From the NCBI RefSeq assembly GCF_020382885.2, contig NC_058512.1, forward strand, positions 12,798,802-12,862,801: a stretch of DNA of 64,000 bases, in the 5' to 3' direction. Origin of the DNA: Scatophagus argus (taxonomy: Eukaryota; Chordata; Actinopteri; Scatophagidae). Of this stretch, positions 24,401-63,377 are shown piece after piece. Below the pieces are notes generated by a model. It saw nothing but the letters and a program-made list of their open reading frames with translations. It made no database searches and was not told the DNA's origin. A program made the translations under genes and the position numbers. Each line of letters starts with the position of its first letter. The stretch's first letter is position 1.

Positions 24401-26353
24401 CCAGGCCATCAACCGAGACATGTCTGTCCATCATCTTTACAACATACATTGAAGACCATTTGAGAGTAACTTTGAAATGGTCCTTGATGCCTTCTCATAG
24501 ACTGTGAGTAGAAATGGGAAGATGGAGAGGTCCACCACTTGAATATTGTGTGTGTTGCTGTAAGATGCACAGGAAATGAAGAACACATACTTGTGCACCC
24601 TGTCATGCAGAATACCCCTGAGAAATATGGATAGGATTCCACTGAACTGAGCTCACGCTATGTGGAGACCCAGAAGAGAATATGTTACAATGTTACATGC
24701 TTACCTTTGTGTACCGGAGCACCAAGAAGCTTCTACAGACTGAATGAAGGGATTACAGTTGTACAGCTCTTCTATCAGTGCCCAATTACTTTAATATTGG
24801 TCATTTAATCTGCTTGTTTCAATCATCACATGCATTTTTAGAAATGTGGGGAAAGTGAACATGCTTTCATAACAGGCTTGTAAAATTAAAAATAATTTAG
24901 ATAAGATTATCAAATCCTAACCAAATAAATCAGGTATGTTGTTTATGTTGTAATCATAATCATAAGTATGTTGTAAGTAATCATAATCTGACCAATCTAG
25001 GATGCAGCCTGCGCCTCGAGAGACACAAAAATGAAAACACATACAACACATATCCATAGAGTGGACATAATACAATCACATGCACACCGACCTGCAGCAG
25101 GAATATGGAGTGTAGGAGGCAGAGCAGGTGCAGCAGTGTGCTGACAGTGAGCAGGATGGTCCCATGGCCCACACTGGAGCTGTACAACAGGAACAGATGA
25201 CCCGACACCAGGCTGCCCACCAGACCCACTGTCCCATACAGCAGCTCCACTCTCATCATCGCCTGCATGACACAGACACGAACGCACATGACCTCAACAA
25301 TTCATTTTGATGTTTAAAGTTTGTTTATTTATCAGTCAGATAACTTTTTTTTCAGTTTTGTAGTGTTTTTCTGGTATTGTTGGTTATGTTTATGCCAGTA
25401 GTTCATTTGTCAGGGGGCAAGAATAACAGCAGCAGTAACCAGCACAAAGGTGGTTAAATAGTTTCAGAAGGTCTTTTAGATGGGCATAAGAACGCACATT
25501 TTCTCACCAAAACTAGAGAGAAATATCTGGATTTCTATCTGTAACAACACTCCAATATAAGAAGAAGAACCAGGCCTGCATTCAACGAGCCGGACTTTCA
25601 ATCCACCAAAATGTGTCACACTTCATCCACACAAAACATGCAACAAACACAAAGTTCCACTAGACTTCTAGTTTCATTTGTTATACTGCAGAAATGAGCC
25701 GGCTTCCTGAACAAACTTCACACAAAAATGGAATATTCCGTAGTTAGTGCTAACAGTGCTCATTTAATGATTCTGAGAATAAGAGTTTTGCCTGGTCCAC
25801 ACAGTGGGGTCAGCAGCTGAAAAAAGAAGGACTTCTACACGCACTTCACGCAACACCAAACCAAAGCACTGACCTTGGAGCGATCTGTCTGCGTGGAGCC
25901 GAGGGACGCCAGCGTCATCACGCCGGGCCAGAAGGTGCAGAAGCCACCGGACAGCCCGAAGAGAACCGCCGCGCCGTACATCACCTCCAGCGGGAGGCGG
26001 AAGATGACCACCAGGAGCAGGGTGAGCCTGGACAGCAGGTAGCCGCACAGGGGCACCGCGATTGGGGCTCTCCTCCAGCCACGGTCGCCTAACCTGGCCA
26101 GGAACAGCGCAGGCAGGATCGGAGTCAGCTGGATGATGAGGTTGTAGATCATGTAGAAGTCCGACATGGCTTTTTGCTGGCTGTCCTCCCTGGAGAGGTG
26201 GGTATCGGGGTAAGTGGCGTTGGCACACCGATCCTTGGCCACCATCTGCAGGGCGGTCTCGAAGAGAGTGCTGCCCAGCTGCTCCAGCACGAGTATCGGC
26301 TCGATCTGCCGGAGCAGCGTGAAGGCTGTCTGACACAACCTCGGCACGACCAT
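19831..26353 (-). CDS. slc46a2: SLC46A2, thymic-stromal-cotransporter-type MFS transporter (complete, seven coding exons)
   Basis: In transcript order the exons are 26353-25874, 25262-25092, 24141-23926, 23748-23577, 22459-22376, 20639-20483 and 19888-19831. They total 1338 nt (445 residues plus TGA; human 475). Every junction is GT...AG with matching phase. Blocks shared with human SLC46A2/TSCOT include DFYMIYNL, GYLLSRL, LEVMYGAA, GVMTLASLGS, ITSFLGV-like FLTSFLGV, IGMLSFASG, TYMFY, LFALIP, TIRS, LQLSL, KIYQ and the IIPIS-like MIPIS. Alternating hydrophobic helices fit a 12-helix major facilitator protein. NAT in the first extracellular loop is a possible glycosylation site. An in-frame TAA five codons upstream supports the ATG at 26353. 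The N-terminus is shorter than in human and the C-terminal tail is divergent. Family members transport folate-like or muropeptide substrates, and the substrate here is unknown. Confidence 0.93.
20836..21043. mobile_element. 208-bp MITE-like DNA transposon relic with terminal inverted repeats
   Basis: The left end reads TACACCAGCCAGCCACAACA then TTAAAACCACC. The right end on the opposite strand reads TACACATCAGCCAGCCATAA then CATTAACACCA. The roughly 28-bp arms match apart from a 2-base insertion and a few substitutions. The right end also carries GACAGGTGAAGTGAATAACA (opposite strand), which I recognise from a repeat family very common in fish genomes. There is no coding capacity, so it is a non-autonomous deletion derivative. 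TA flanks suggest a Tc1/mariner-like origin, but this is inferred. Confidence 0.75.
21389..21412 (+). repeat. (GT)12 microsatellite
   Basis: Pure run within a longer imperfect GT tract (21370-21412), inside SLC46A2 intron 5. Confidence 0.95.
22460..23576 (-). other. SLC46A2 intron 4, nothing further seen
   Basis: 1.1 kb AT-rich intron. Short ORFs here lack family similarity or splice support. Confidence 0.6.
24142..25091 (-). other. SLC46A2 intron 2, nothing further seen
   Basis: 0.95 kb between two transporter exons. No feature can be supported. Confidence 0.6.
25263..25873 (-). other. SLC46A2 intron 1, nothing further seen
   Basis: 0.6 kb after the large GC-rich first exon. No exon or repeat was recognised. 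Confidence 0.6.
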
Positions 26354-29300
26354 GATCACACTTTTTTAGATTATTCAAAGAATAATGAGTGAAGACAAGT
26401 CATTAGAGTAAATGTGTAGATTCTCAGAAGTCAGCAAAGCAGATGTTGAACTTTTTCTCATTAGAACAACGTTTTCCTCCTGTTTCCCAAACCGACTGCG
26501 CGTTTGAAAGTAAAAGCAGCCAGGAGGAAGAAAATTACACATTGCGTCACACGCCACGCCCTCCTGCCCATGTGCTCGACCGACTCAGCTGGGCGTGCTG
26601 AAAACGTAAACTGTGTACGTGTGAGAGGCAAACATTTGTGAAAACAGCTCAAAGGCAATGCAAACTATCCGATCAGTCCTCTGCGGTGTGGTATCAACAA
26701 AAACACGACCCCGACTGTCTGAGTTTTAGGCTGAACTGTGGTTTTCTTTGCATCAATTCATTTTAGTTGGCTTAAATTTGCCAGTTAATCACTTGCTTAT
26801 TTAGCCTGTAAGATGCCGGAGCCCAAGCTCACTTTGCCAAGCTGCATCATTTTATGTTAAAAAAAAAAAGCCAAAAAGATTCAGTTTATAATGATGCAAA
26901 ACATAATGGTAAAAAAAGCCAATCCTCACATTGGAGAAGTGAAAACTACAGCAGTGGCATTTTACATTTCGTGCTCTAGTTTTTGTCAAAATGATCCCAG
27001 TGGTTGCTGTTGAGGGAAGATTCAGTATCTGGAGAGTTGGCTCCTAAAAACCACTGCATTCAAAAACTCTGCATTGCATTGACAAACAGTCAAAAAAACT
27101 GACAGCCATTAAAAAAAAAAATAAAAATACGAGAATGAAGCACTCGGAAATCCCAGAAGTACAAGTTTTTGTTTTTAATGAGAAAATATTCATAATATGT
27201 ATTGTAGGTGTATAACTGTGAGCCTTACATGTGCTATAAAATAACAAAGCATAGCATGAGCGTTACAAGTGGTTAACATAGGAACAGTGGGTATACTGTA
27301 TAATAAGAGTTATCACACACTGACAGTGTGAGTGCCACACTGAAGCTCAGGGGCTTCTGTAGGCTAAAACAATCTACCAGCATTTAAAAATGATAAATAA
27401 ATCATCTCTGCACCATTAATTCAAACAGCACAAGCGTAATAATAATAATAATAAACCACACAATATATATCTTCTCTGTGTTTGCATGATGTCTTATACC
27501 ATTTCAGATGCACTGTAGTGTATTTAATGAGAGCTTGAACTGATTTTGGGATGTGTGAGTGTGTGTGCGTATAATAACAATGTGCCGCTGCAGCTACAGT
27601 ACAGTTGTGAAGCAGCGATTTGCATGATGTTGCTTAAAACTCGAATAAAGCTTAGACACAGTAGACGCTCCGCTGCCATTCAGAATGGGCCACTGAGAAG
27701 CTATCGTCCATAACAAAGGATCCTGAAAAAAGCGTCTGATTAAGAGCACTGTTTTCTCTAAAATATCTCTCATGTGGAAATGCATCAACATACCAGTAAA
27801 GCAAGTGCTTTTAATACTGTGTGACAGCTCTAGTAATGTTCCTGATGTCTGGAAAACAAACAGATTCACCTTTATTATTTGTTCATTAACCCATGTGACC
27901 CAAAAAACCTAATGAAAAGGGGACGCTAGTCCTTTAAATACCTTTTTTTTCATTTTTATGTTATTGCATGGGCATTAAAGCAAGTAAAAGGAGGATACTC
28001 TGGAACCACTGTGGGTTTTTTGTTTCAGAGGAACATTATACAGACACGAGCCTGTGGTTTTTGCTTCTGGTTGGGGGAGTTAGTGAAACCATGCTTCCCT
28101 CAGAGAGCATATTGTGAGAGAAAATTACTGCGACTGCTAGGAGAAACTTGCAACACACTCAGGATGGGACGGGCCCAATAAATATAATAAGGTTATTAGT
28201 GTCATTAGTATGCATCGATTCATTGTGTTTTTTGCAAGTTTGCCTCAGTGTACATTTATAGGTCAGGCATTAAAGGTCAGTGCCTCGCTGAAGGACACTT
28301 AAATAGGCCACGCTAGCAGATGTGGTGATCAAAATGTGAGCTGTGGTGGGCAGGAAAATCTTTCTCACCACTCTCCTGACAAAAAAAAAAAAAAAAAAAA
28401 AATCTCAAAGGCTCTAAAACAAGCTAATGAAACCTGAAAGGTAGAATCATTCTGCTGCTTTTTAGTTCACAAATACCATTTCTGCAGACCGGCTAGCACA
28501 TTTCTACTTTAAGTTCTCACATAAAGACAGTCCTGTAGGCTCCAGGGAGTTCTTTATGATTGTTTTTGATTGTGGTTACTGTTTTATCTTTGAAAGCTGT
28601 TTTTGCACCTGGACAATCCACAGATATCACCACCACACAGCTGGAGGCCTGTATTGCGGCCATTTTTCGTTCATTTAACAAAACAGAAAATCACATCGTC
28701 TTGTAACGTCAAAGCTCACAACACATTTGGTTAAAAAAAAAAGAAAAAAAAAAAAGCTGACTGAATCTTGTTCTGAACAGAAATTCAGCCTGTTGTTGCA
28801 TCCTTTTAATTAGCCTTCCTAATGATAGTCAATTGCCTTCTTTTCCCTGCTTGCTGTGTGCTTGTTTCAGGCTAGAAAAGGAGTCTAATGTCATGAACAT
28901 AAATCAGTACTTTTTAAATAGACTTAAGAGCATAGGCTGACTACATACCAGCATTGTGTTTTGGTATAACAACTATTTTATAAAAAGCTTTTTCAATATT
29001 TTTCATCAAACTTTATCCTCAGCTAGCAAGGCATAGTAGATACACGGCATTTGCCCCACTGGAATCTCAACATACATGTTCATATATCAAATACACAGTC
29101 CTACCTCATTATAATACATGAAACGACTGCTTACATCAGAAAGCACAAGTCAACAAAGCGATGTAGCCGGTAAAATAAATGATTTTTTTGAATATAAAAT
29201 CCCCAACACTGTCCTTTAATTAATACACAAACTGACTGAAGTGACGCAAACATGACCTGCATTAGCTTCCGTCTTCCCCGTCTGTCACCTCCTGCTTGAA

Positions 29301-30467
29301 CTCATCACACTTAACAGACATGAAATAACTGCAGAATATTGTTTTATAGACTGACTTTCAATTGATTGTGTTACGTATTGTTTTTAAGATTTACTGAAAC
29401 TGTAGTAATATAGAATAGGAGAAAATAAAATACATCATACATATCATGCATCCCAACAGTTACTGACTCTAAGGCAAGGCTGAACCCTGGATGCTTGATT
29501 AGAAGAGCATTCAAAAGTTCGAGGACGCAGAACCTCTGGAGTCAGCACTTAAGATTGAAAACAGATGATGGAAGGAACTGTGAACGCTCCCACCAACATG
29601 TCATACTTGTGTTATATCTGTACTGTGGTGTACTGTGGCACTGCGGGATGCTGAGGACAAAACTTTAGGGGTTCTGAGTGTGATGCTTCAGGTCTCATTT
29701 AGTTCAGACATTTTCCTGCAGCATCATCATCAAATTCACGTTGAAAAAAAAACCTGACAAAAATGATGTCTGAGTGTGTGTTAGTCCCTGTTTTTTTCCC
29801 TCCTTCCCTCCTTCTCTCAATCAGAAGTTTCTTTGTAGTCACTCTACACACACGTGCTTGTCTTCATCTTTTTTTCCTGTTGGTAATGAAAACCTTCCAA
29901 CACATTTTCAAGATAATTGGGATCATTATCAATCATCCATTGCCAAAAGCATCATCAATAATTCTAAGCAACCAGTCAATATAAATTCCATTGATCTCAG
30001 GCTCATATTTCAATAAAACAAATTACAGGTAAAGGAAAGATCCTATGAATATTTAAGTCATTTAAGTCATTCAGCATCTACCAACTAGTAAAAACCTTCA
30101 ATCCTAAGTACACTTCTGAACAGCTCTGTTAAACCACCAGAAAACCCTTTCAAAGTGTCTCTTGCATCACTTCATCAAGTTCATCTCAATACTTCAAATG
30201 TCGCTCACATACTCAGTCACTCAACATACTGCTGTGCCTTCAGTCCAAAGGTCCAAACACCACCACATGATGCATCTTTTCGATGAGCCCCACTGGTCAA
30301 ACCAGTTGTACATGTGACCATCAGAATACTATTAGTAAAATAAATACTGTTTCCTTCCCCTCCCCTTTATCCTTCGCTTCCTCCTCCTTCTCCCAGTTGC
30401 ATTTTTTCCTTCAGCCACTTCCACCTCCTTTGCACTCCATCCCTTCACTGTCTCTGAAAAGAGTTGT
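26354..30467 (-). other. SLC46A2 upstream region and AKAP2 downstream/3' UTR region
   Basis: The first few hundred bases (26354 to about 26700) must hold the SLC46A2 promoter and 5' UTR. I see no TATA box. The rest lies downstream of the AKAP2 stop and probably contains a long 3' UTR. Minus-strand hexamers include AATAAA at 27876-27871 and ATTAAA near 29215. An A-run of about 22 lies at 28381-28402, plus a shorter A-rich patch near 28735-28755. No gene was recognised. Confidence 0.5.
28381..28402 (+). repeat. A22 homopolymer
   Basis: Pure A run between SLC46A2 and AKAP2. On the AKAP2 strand it is a T-run. Confidence 0.85.
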
Positions 30468-57420
<26,953 letters not shown>

Positions 57421-57943
57421 CTATGATGAAAAAAAATTCAGTTATTGTTATCTTTGTTAAACATCATCTTCTTTCATATCCTGTAGGTGGCCTTTACATA
57501 TTCCAGAAAAACAGCCTCTTCTTGGCATGTTATCTGGTTGTGAGACTTGTTTCATAAGCCTCAACAGGATGGAATGTATCATCCTGCAAATTACGTGAAA
57601 GCATGCGAATCCATCTGTTCTCCACGTGAGATGGTAATGATGCAAACATGCGCTAGACCTGGCAATATGATAATATAAATGGTGATTTTCACAACCAGCA
57701 CATGTGTTTTTGGGGTGTATTGCAAATGCTGACATCTTCCATTCTGTTTGTTGTTTTATTTGTTGCAAACTGTTTTTGCATGACAGTTAAGACAGTTATG
57801 ACTCTCATGCTGTTCTTATGCCTTGATTCTGTACTTCTTCATATCTTATATTCAACCGACTGTGTTGTAACTGCTGTATTGTTGCTTTTAGTACACTTAA
57901 ACTGCCACCAGTACTCTTTCGACCACTATCACCACTGTCACAA

Positions 57944-57985
57944 CTGCTACTACTATCCTGCTACTACTATCCTGCTACTACTGCT
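57944..57985 (+). repeat. 14-bp minisatellite
   Basis: Two exact units CTGCTACTACTATC and a third starting CTGCTACTACTG. Just after it GCTGTAGTAG could pair back on the array. Confidence 0.8.
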
Positions 57986-58693
57986 ATACCACTGCAGCTG
58001 TAGTAGTTGTAACTGTGAGAGTACAACTGTGATACTTTTTACTTTTTAGTCAATTACATATATTTGACAGATATAGTTACAAGTCTACATACAAAAATAT
58101 ATGATCAGTTTATAAAATGTAGATGAAGCTATCCTGCATTAATGGTACTTAAACACTGATGCATAAAAATAATAATCCAGTCACTTAATATACGTGTACT
58201 AAAACAGTCTGAAACTGATTGTTCAGCTTGATAGGTGCTTGTGAATAGTAGTGACAGTATTGGCATTGGTATTAGTATAAGCATTAGTAGTGGTGGTTGT
58301 AATTAGTTGCATCAGTGGTGTACATCTAATAATTCGGCTGACTTTTCTGTTGTAGCTTCATTTACAGCTTTAACTTTGCATTAAATTGCCCTCTTCTTGA
58401 AATGGTTGCCGTTTCATTTCCACCATTGTTCAAATCACAATTCCATGCTGCATGCTTGCAGTGGTATTATTTACATATATTCCACAGCTGACACGATTAT
58501 CATCCCCTTCTGTGTGGGTGTGTGTGTGTGTGTGCGTAATAATTATCTGCAGTCATGGTTTCTGTTGAACACCAAGACATCATTGTCATAAGTTAAATGA
58601 ATTAGTGTTCATCAACACGTGTGTGTGTGGCTTAAATGCTTGTCCTGTTTTCAGATGCTGGTTGTCATGATGTCTTTAGTATAATTGTTTATC

Positions 58694-58720
58694 ATATTAT
58701 GTCCCCTGAGGGAAATTTGT
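58694..58720 (-). mobile_element. Retroelement tail relic
   Basis: The minus strand reads AAATTTCCCTCAGGGGACAT, the same tail core as at 3981-4025 and 10490-10530. Very short. Confidence 0.3.
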
Positions 58721-59696
58721 GTCATGTTTGTGCTGCTGTCCTCCTCAGATCTGTGTTTTTAATAAGAATAATAACACCCACTGCCACCTTCCATCAGCAC
58801 CAGCTAACTTCCCCTTCTTCTCCTTTTTTTCTTCTTAAATACTTACCTTCATATGATGCTACCTACTCATTAGTTTTTTTTTCTTTGCAGTGTGTATGCA
58901 GGAACGCTGCAGTAATTTTAGAGTGGTTTTCTCATGAGCCGTGGCTAGTCATACTGAAAGAGAGAGATTACATATCACGTCCTTATACATCTTTTACTGA
59001 CACCATGCAATAATGGATAGTTTTTTTGCATGCCTTTTGGGTAATTTTCAGAATGTCATAAATATTTTATTAAGCTGGTTTTACAGCTTTTATTGCCTTA
59101 TGTGCCATATGTCAATATTATCAAAGTAATTCTGCCTAAATATTCTGATGTACTCTGAACAAAGAAGCTCTCAGTTATTCAAAGCAGTAATTATGTAAGC
59201 CTGGCTCTGATTTCCAACTCACTATAACTGCAGCTTTGATCTTGCTTTCGCTTATTTGTTAGCTTCACTGGGTTAAGTAAATTATCGTTGTTGTATTGGG
59301 CACAGAAGGAGAAAAGAGGAAGGCTGTACAAACTGACTTTTATTTGTGTGTTTGTGTGTGCAAACACCCTCCTTTCCTCATTCATAGTGACTGATAACTT
59401 TAACTAACTGCATTTGTTTGAAATACCTGCTTGTTTTTAAAAGAGAAAGAGTGAAAAAGAACTCTGGACAAGATATTTCCTATAGTTAAAATGTGTGTGC
59501 CATGTGTGCTCGTTAGTGCCAGTGGGTATTACAACAGATAGGGGTGCAGTAAGGATAGCTTGTGATCTCTTTGTCAGCAGCCAATGAAAAAGTGAATGTT
59601 AGAGATAGATGGAAAGAACAACAAGCAAGAGACGGCAGGGGGGCACTGGAGAAACTCAGCTTTATTGACCAAAGATAGAGAGAGGATACAGACATC

Positions 59697-59732
59697 AGAA
59701 AGAGAGCAAGAGAGAGAAAGAGAGAGAGAGAG

Positions 59733-59782
<50 letters not shown>

Positions 59783-59824
59783 TGACAGAATGAGTTGTCA
59801 TAACCATAGAAGGGGTGGGGGGGG

Positions 59825-59868
<44 letters not shown>
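59697..59868 (+). repeat. Long (GA)n/G-rich purine tract
   Basis: An imperfect then pure GA run at 59697-59779, an 11-base G run at 59817-59827 and a second GA run at 59827-59868. The plus strand is almost entirely purine apart from about 35 bp in between. Mirror-symmetric purine tracts can adopt triplex (H-DNA) structure. Confidence 0.95.
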
Positions 59869-59871
<3 letters not shown>

Positions 59872-60039
59872 CTGAACAATAGAAAATGGCTCCTTTTTAA
59901 CAGTCCATACAACTGTGAGGGCAGGCAGACAAGGAAAGAAGAGAGACCCCTACAGAGTCAGAGGAGTACTGCAGGCTTGGCAGTGGAGCTGGTAAACTCA
60001 ACAAGTCTATTGTTCATGTACAGCTCCTTGCATTACAAA

Positions 60040-60040
60040 T

Positions 60041-60073
<33 letters not shown>

Positions 60074-60124
60074 CACAAACACACACACACATACACACAC
60101 ACACACACACACACAAACACAAAC
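60040..60124 (+). repeat. Imperfect (CA)n microsatellite
   Basis: 85-bp CA tract with scattered T, G and AA interruptions. Confidence 0.95.
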
Positions 60125-61087
60125 CCAAACAGGCAACCAGGATTGGTCAGGCTTCTTAAATTATTATTTTTTTTGTTCTCAATGTTTGTTGAGATTGTGA
60201 TTGCATTTCCTTTTGCAGGTACGTAGAGTGTGTGCCTCTTTGCTCTGATGCACATCATGTGTGTGCATTACATCTGGAGGAAACTAAGACTACACATTCA
60301 GGAATATGCTTCTCCGCATAGCCTCCTCAGTTTTTCAAATCAAATGGTCATGCAGTGAATATGTATTAGCTAATCTGGGACACTGAACAGGACAATGTGA
60401 GTAATTGTCCCCAGCCTACACAAGCCTTGCAGTCTGAATGCTGCAAATAAATTTAGTAAGGGATAATAACTGTGACAAAACTGCTCAGGAGAGCCATGTT
60501 GCTGTTTTTTCCTACTATGATATCTATTGTGGCAAATTTGACCCAAAAGAAAAACATGGATGTGGATAAAAGCATGTGTTCGATATTATTTTGCAGTTGA
60601 ATTTCAACTGTAATGAATTAACTTAAATCTGGAGTGAATTAGTGTAAAAACTGTGTAATGGTCAACAGCAATGTAAACTCAGTGTAATTTGCATTTAAGC
60701 TGTCATGTAGATCCAGTGGTGTGGTTATTTAATTTCTTGCCTCTACACAATGTTTTAAGATCCTCAGACGTCTTCGAGGCCCATCGTAAAATGCCTGGGA
60801 ATGGTAGCAGCCGCCAAGGGGACGACGTTGTGTGGGGTTAATAGTGAGATTACACACAGCAAAGCAGTGAAGTTAAAGGATGAAAATATACAAAGCTTGC
60901 ATTTGTGCACTCATACAGTCTTGATATGACATTGTAGGACATCAGAACAATGTCTAGCATCCATAACAATCAGAATTATCTCTAGTTCTCTATATAGATG
61001 TGGAAAATAAAATCATAACTAAATAGAATATAGAGCATATTTACATTCTTTATCTACACAGAAACTAGATCCAATGGGTCTAGTGGT

Positions 61088-61138
61088 GGCCAATCACACA
61101 GCCAACGGGATTGACTGACAGCAGCAGCGGCCAATCAC
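61088..61138. promoter_or_regulatory. Duplicated CCAAT box
   Basis: GGCCAATCAC occurs at 61088-61097 and again at 61129-61138, 41 bp apart, with GCCAACGG between them. Paired NF-Y sites about four helical turns apart are common in promoters and enhancers. No associated exon is visible. Confidence 0.4.
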
Positions 61139-63377
61139 CATAAAGCGTGCATGTTTGAAGGTCAACAACAGTTGAGCACTGACAGGATAGTTAGGAGGTT
61201 TGATTGTATATCTGTACACAAAGCCATGTATGGAAAGAACTGATACCCAGAGGCCTTTCAGTGCTGGAAATCTGTTGCCAACAAATATTGTCTTTCATTA
61301 TTTTTATGACTATTATGACTTGATGAGTGAGAGATATGAGTTAGTACTCAGTGTAGAGATGTTCTTTACTGTCTGGTAAAGACCAGCAAACAAATGACTG
61401 AAGAGAAAGAAAGGAAAAGTGCTCCATTCTGAGGAAAGGTTGTTGAGGCTATTCAGGTCAGTCGCAGTTAGCCAAGTGTTAATCTTTTCCCATGTGAATG
61501 AAAACATTTTGATGTCACTGAATTCAGCAGTAAATAATAAAAATCAATCATATTAAGATCCAGGCTGGATTTGAATCGATTGTATTACAGTTACTTGCTA
61601 CCCAGTTCACATTATTTGGATCTGAAGAGCCTCTGTAACCTCTTTGAAAATGTCTGGATGTATTCTTCAACCACCATGTCTGGCCTGTGTAACTTTATTC
61701 ATCTCAGTCTGAGAGTCACTTATTCCTCTGTTGTGTACATTGGCAAAGTGTAGTTACTAACTCTCCAGAAATCAATTCAGCAGTTACCTATTGAGCATCA
61801 GCAACCTCTTTACTCCATGTATCACGAAAGACATTTGAAAAGAAGTAAAATCTTTCCAGAACATCCATTATCATTCAACAGAATGAGGATGATTACTGCT
61901 TTTGAGAGCTTTTCTGAAAGCCAGACACCTAAGTGTTCTGCATTATAATAAATACGATGTAACAATGACATCCAGGCCACATTATTTGTAGCACCCTTGT
62001 AAAAGAGGGCCTGGTTGGTGACTACAGCATGAGCTGGCAGTGTTTTCAGTCTCTTTGAATTGTAAGGAATATAATGGATCTCTGGCTGCCTTCTGCAGAG
62101 GCGAAGCAAATTTAACACACAAAAAGTTGAGCAAGAACTGCACTTTCCCTAAAAGCTCATTTGAGCACAACTCTCATAGTTTTAATTTAGTAAAATTGTA
62201 GTGCTTGTTAATATTCATTCAACACAACTTTGTGCCCAGGCTGTAAGTGGTAACCCATGTTTGTTTTCATAGGTGGAAATACATGTTCCTTTGCTGCCAG
62301 TGAACTCATTAAGCTGCCGTTAGCTTCCTGTGCTCTATAGGAAAAGCTGGCGTTACATCCTACTGGCTGCCAAAAGGTGTTCCACAGCTTGTTATTGGCT
62401 GCTGAGTTAGGAAGTACTAGAATAGGAGGAAATGACCTCAGCAGTGGAATAGCTAGAGATAGTGGACAAAATGACAGAGAAGGAAAGAACAAGAGAGACT
62501 CCTGTTATTACTAATTATGGTGTCAAAAACCTCAGTTTCACACAGGTGAAACAGGTGTCCCAACAATTCAGTGGCCTTTTTTAAGTTTCAAGACAAAGAG
62601 AAAAGAAAATGTTCAGGTAACAATAGCAGACTGAATATAATGTCTTATAAAATTTCTAATGATTTCTATTTTGTTTGTTAGAGCTCTCAGTGTGGAAGAA
62701 TGAAGAGGCACATAAAGAAACCAAGGCAACAAGTACCCTCCTCTCTGCCCTGGTCAGAGAGAGTCTGTACAAGGAAGGGTGGGTGGGTTGTTTGAATTTG
62801 TAGGTTGGGTGTGTGGTTGTTTATGTGTGTATATCTGGAGACAGCGGAACAGAATTTGTCGAGCAGGGATGTGACTGGATAGAGAAACCATTTCTGTCTT
62901 TTTGATGTTTTATAAACTGTCATATTAAAGATGATGATCTAGTTGATCCTTAGAGGCATACCGTTTGGTAAGACAGCATGGCAATGTAACAGATTGTTCG
63001 CAAAGTCTTATTGACCAGTGAGAGTAGTTCTTATAAAATCTGGTTTTTGCTGTTTATCAGCAACCATGAATTTTCATTTCTGTTTAATTTAAATTCATGT
63101 GTGTTGTCTGAGGAGACAGGAAGTGGGAGGGCAGAGACTCCATGGTGACAGAGAAGGTAACGAAAGAACAGAGATGTAGAGGTAATAACATAACCGAGCA
63201 AAAAAGTCAAAGGTCAGACAACAGCGAGTGTGCGTGCATGTATGTGCCAGCCGATCAGAGTCCAGAGGAGGAGGAGGAAGGCAGGGCTTCTGTTAGTAAC
63301 CATCCAGGGAGAGAGGAGAGGAGAAGAGAAGGGTATTGTGGGTAATAATAAAAGGGTGGAAGAGGGACAAGATTCAG

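Larger units (their letters stand above)
57421..63377 (-). other. Interval between PALM2 terminal exon and AKAP2 exon
   Basis: 6 kb containing the PALM2 3' UTR next to its stop, then apparently intronic sequence. Noted inside: a short minisatellite (57944-57985), a retroelement tail (58694-58720), large GA and CA tracts (59697-60124) and a CCAAT pair (61088-61138). No exon could be supported. Confidence 0.55.

Noticed and set aside
25764..26378. 204-residue minus-strand ORF over SLC46A2 exon 1
   Set aside because: Alternative frame of the transporter exon. The other frame has the conserved transporter motifs and hydrophobic helices.
57702..58049. 115-residue hydrophobic plus-strand ORF
   Set aside because: It comprises AT-rich sequence and the CTACTA minisatellite, with no splice context or recognisable homology.
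59574..59912. 112-residue minus-strand ORF rich in Leu-Ser
   Set aside because: It is the translation of a (GA)n/(CT)n microsatellite.
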